Assembly (NCBI GenBank): GCA_036675815.1
Contig: JAKFEE010000037.1
Coordinates: forward strand, 1-44,196
Length of the DNA: 44,196 bases
Source: JAKFEE01 sp036675815
GTDB lineage: Bacteria > Pseudomonadota > Alphaproteobacteria > Rhodospirillales > Magnetospirillaceae
Reading direction: 5' to 3'
Shown here: piece after piece, positions 43,132-44,196 of the stretch
How the letters are laid out: every line of letters starts with the position of its first letter
Numbering within the stretch: the first letter of the stretch is position 1
Translations under genes and position numbers: made by a program
Notes under the pieces: generated by a model
What the model was told of the DNA's origin: nothing
Databases searched by the model: none
Seen by the model: the letters and a program-made list of their open reading frames with translations, nothing else

Positions 43132-43359
43132 CTAGCGCCAATAACCGTTGGCCGCCGCGATCGTCTGGAAATGCGTGGCCACCACTTGGGAGATGGCGAT
43201 GAGTTGTGTCGAGTCCTGCTCGTAGGCGGCGCGCAGCTTGCCCCGGACCTCTTCCGACGGCTGAGTGAGGTTGACCGCCATGCGGGCGAGTTTGACCGCC
43301 AATTCGAAGCCGTCCTGCGGGGTCGGCGTGATCAGGGACTGGAGCCCGGGTTGGTCCAT
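43132..43359 (-). CDS. Small helical protein, unknown function
   Basis: 75 aa from ATG 43359 preceded by GAGGAG. All-helical and soluble (GFELAVKLARMAVNLTQPSE, then RAAYEQDSTQLIAISQVV), without cysteine, signal or membrane span. I know no family. It lies 21 nt downstream of the AhpD-like gene and is probably cotranscribed, so a partner role with that protein is possible. Confidence 0.6.
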   Translation of the reverse strand: MDQPGLQSLITPTPQDGFELAVKLARMAVNLTQPSEEVRGKLRAAYEQDSTQLIAISQVVATHFQTIAAANGYWR

Positions 43360-43380
43360 GGGTGCTCTCCTCTGCTGGAT

Positions 43381-43737
43381 TCACGGAGTCTGATCGTCGT
43401 GTGGCTTGGTGGCGTTGATCATTTCCTCTATGGCGAGAGCCGAGTGGGCATAAGCGCCGCCGGCACGCATCTCCGCGGCCACCCAGATCGCCTCCATCAA
43501 CTCTTCCGCTGACGCGCCGTCGCGCAGCGCCGCTTTCGTGTGCCCCTTGATGCAGTAGGGGCACTGGGTTACGTGCGCCACCGCGACGGCGATCAGTTGC
43601 TTCATCTTCCGCGGCAAGGCACCGTCCGCGAACACCTTCTGGCTGAAGGCCTGGAAGGCGGCCTCGGCGTCGGGGGCGAGGTCGCGGCGCTTGCGCGCCA
43701 ACTCGCGTGTAGAAACTGGATACATCGGCCCCGCCAT
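43381..43737 (-). CDS. AhpD-like/carboxymuconolactone decarboxylase family protein
   Basis: 118 aa from ATG 43737 (MAGPMYPVSTRELARKR), preceded by AGGAGGAG; an in-frame TTG at 43755 lies within that Shine-Dalgarno. The redox motif CPYCIKGH (CxxC-x2-H) shows it is the peroxidase-type (AhpD) branch of the CMD family, not a true lactone decarboxylase. It should reduce peroxides or thiols in the cytoplasm. The 336-bp stretch 43738-44073 upstream holds two terminator-like hairpins of the tRNA transcript and no gene I can support. Confidence 0.85.
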   Translation of the reverse strand: MAGPMYPVSTRELARKRRDLAPDAEAAFQAFSQKVFADGALPRKMKQLIAVAVAHVTQCPYCIKGHTKAALRDGASAEELMEAIWVAAEMRAGGAYAHSALAIEEMINATKPHDDQTP

Positions 43738-43870
43738 CCGCGTCTCCTCCTGCAATCCACCGGCAATGGCCTGCGCGCGCGGCGGCGGCGCCGACCGGCG
43801 GTGGCAGGGGAGACATGGGGCCTGTCGCCGTCATTGTCCAGCAAGCGCCACCGTGCGCGGCCGGCGCCCA

Positions 43871-43902
43871 AACGAAAGCCCCCGACGGGGAGGCCTGGGG
43901 GC
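43871..43902 (-). terminator. Second terminator-like hairpin below tRNA-fMet
   Basis: On the minus strand GCCCCC and GGGGGC arms (43902-43897 / 43883-43878) enclose a GC-rich 13-nt loop and are followed by TTTCGTTT. It lies 127 nt below the first terminator, so it may end a second short transcript or act as backup. Confidence 0.55.
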
Positions 43903-44029
43903 GGTCGACTGGGAACGGCCAATGCACCAATGGCCGCCCAGGAGGGATGCGACCACCCGGCCGCCTTCGGCGCCAAGGCGCACATGGTCGAGATCGTCGG
44001 CGAACTCGCCGCTGCCCGTGGGCCAACGC

Positions 44030-44059
44030 AAAAACACTGCGGCCGTTGAAGCCGCAGTG
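44030..44059 (-). terminator. Intrinsic terminator of tRNA-fMet
   Basis: Minus-strand stem CACTGCGGC/GCCGCAGTG with loop TTCAACG, followed by TTTTT, 14 nt after the tRNA 3' end. Confidence 0.85.
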
Positions 44060-44073
44060 CGTTGTCGACGTCT

Positions 44074-44150
<77 letters not shown>

Positions 44151-44196
44151 GGGGTTCGTGTGTGTGGGTGTCGTGATCGTGAACGGCTTTTCCTGA

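Noticed and set aside
42632..43737. Thioesterase and CMD-family gene as part of an aromatic degradation cluster with the CoA ligase
   Set aside because: They are 13 kb away behind the nos operon, and the CxxC motif makes the second an AhpD-type protein, so no pathway link is supported.
43930..44049. Plus-strand 39-codon frame (MAAQEGCDHPAAFGAKAH...)
   Set aside because: Looks protein-like in composition but has no Shine-Dalgarno and ends inside the tRNA terminator stem on the other strand.

Overview
The window is high-GC bacterial chromosome, most likely from an alphaproteobacterium of the Rhodospirillales or a near relative. The evidence is a mth938-secF-secD-yajC run, a radA-cvpA-purF-SDR run, a clade I (Tat-exported) nosRZDFYL operon, and an initiator tRNA whose anticodon stem has the A:U variant seen in alphaproteobacteria. 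No phage, plasmid, IS or CRISPR signature is visible. All family assignments come from reading the translations; no database was searched.

Layout. 1-628: a truncated NAD(P)HX epimerase gene (nnr) running off into unrelated sequence. 745-1998: dadA. 1995-6073: four envelope genes (GT-C-like membrane protein, polyprenyl-phosphate-type GT2, YdjC/ChbG/HpnK-type deacetylase, methyltransferase) resembling the logic of the Francisella FlmF2-NaxD-FlmK and Bordetella Lgm lipid A amino-sugar systems. 6296-9172: CPA2 antiporter, small glycine-zipper lipoprotein, Fe-SOD with an Irr/ICE-like box. 9216-13761: DUF5996 protein, FMN-reductase fragment, Mth938-like protein, SecF, SecD, YajC. 13872-14987: tandem Uma2 paralogues. 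15305-19925: radA, cvpA, purF, SDR and a small helical protein. 20023-22692: an 889-aa Pat-type protein lysine acetyltransferase.

22902-32682 is the most interesting part. A leftward run encodes a benzoate-CoA-ligase-like enzyme, a two-subunit family I CoA-transferase and LivHMGF ABC transporter parts, without a binding protein. Divergent from it is a translationally coupled GNAT-Rrf2 pair, followed by an SDR gene and a tandem GNAT pair sharing one operator-like promoter region. Three stand-alone GNATs, a Pat enzyme, a cysteine-free Rrf2 regulator and a ligase ending in the PX4GK motif lie within about 12.7 kb. This suggests control of aromatic-acid activation by acetylation of the enzyme and possibly of a small-molecule inducer, parallel to Rhodopseudomonas palustris Pat/KatA/BadA and BadL/BadM.

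32962-42550: a ferritin-like protein with three two-helix repeats, then nosRZDFYL for nitrous oxide reduction and a secreted pentapeptide-repeat protein. 42632-44150: a hotdog thioesterase, a small helical protein, an AhpD/CMD-like protein and tRNA-fMet. Two REP-type inverted pairs (about 15.1 and 22.8 kb) and a family of paired-stem repeats at gene ends (19.5, 30.8, 32.7 kb) lie between genes.
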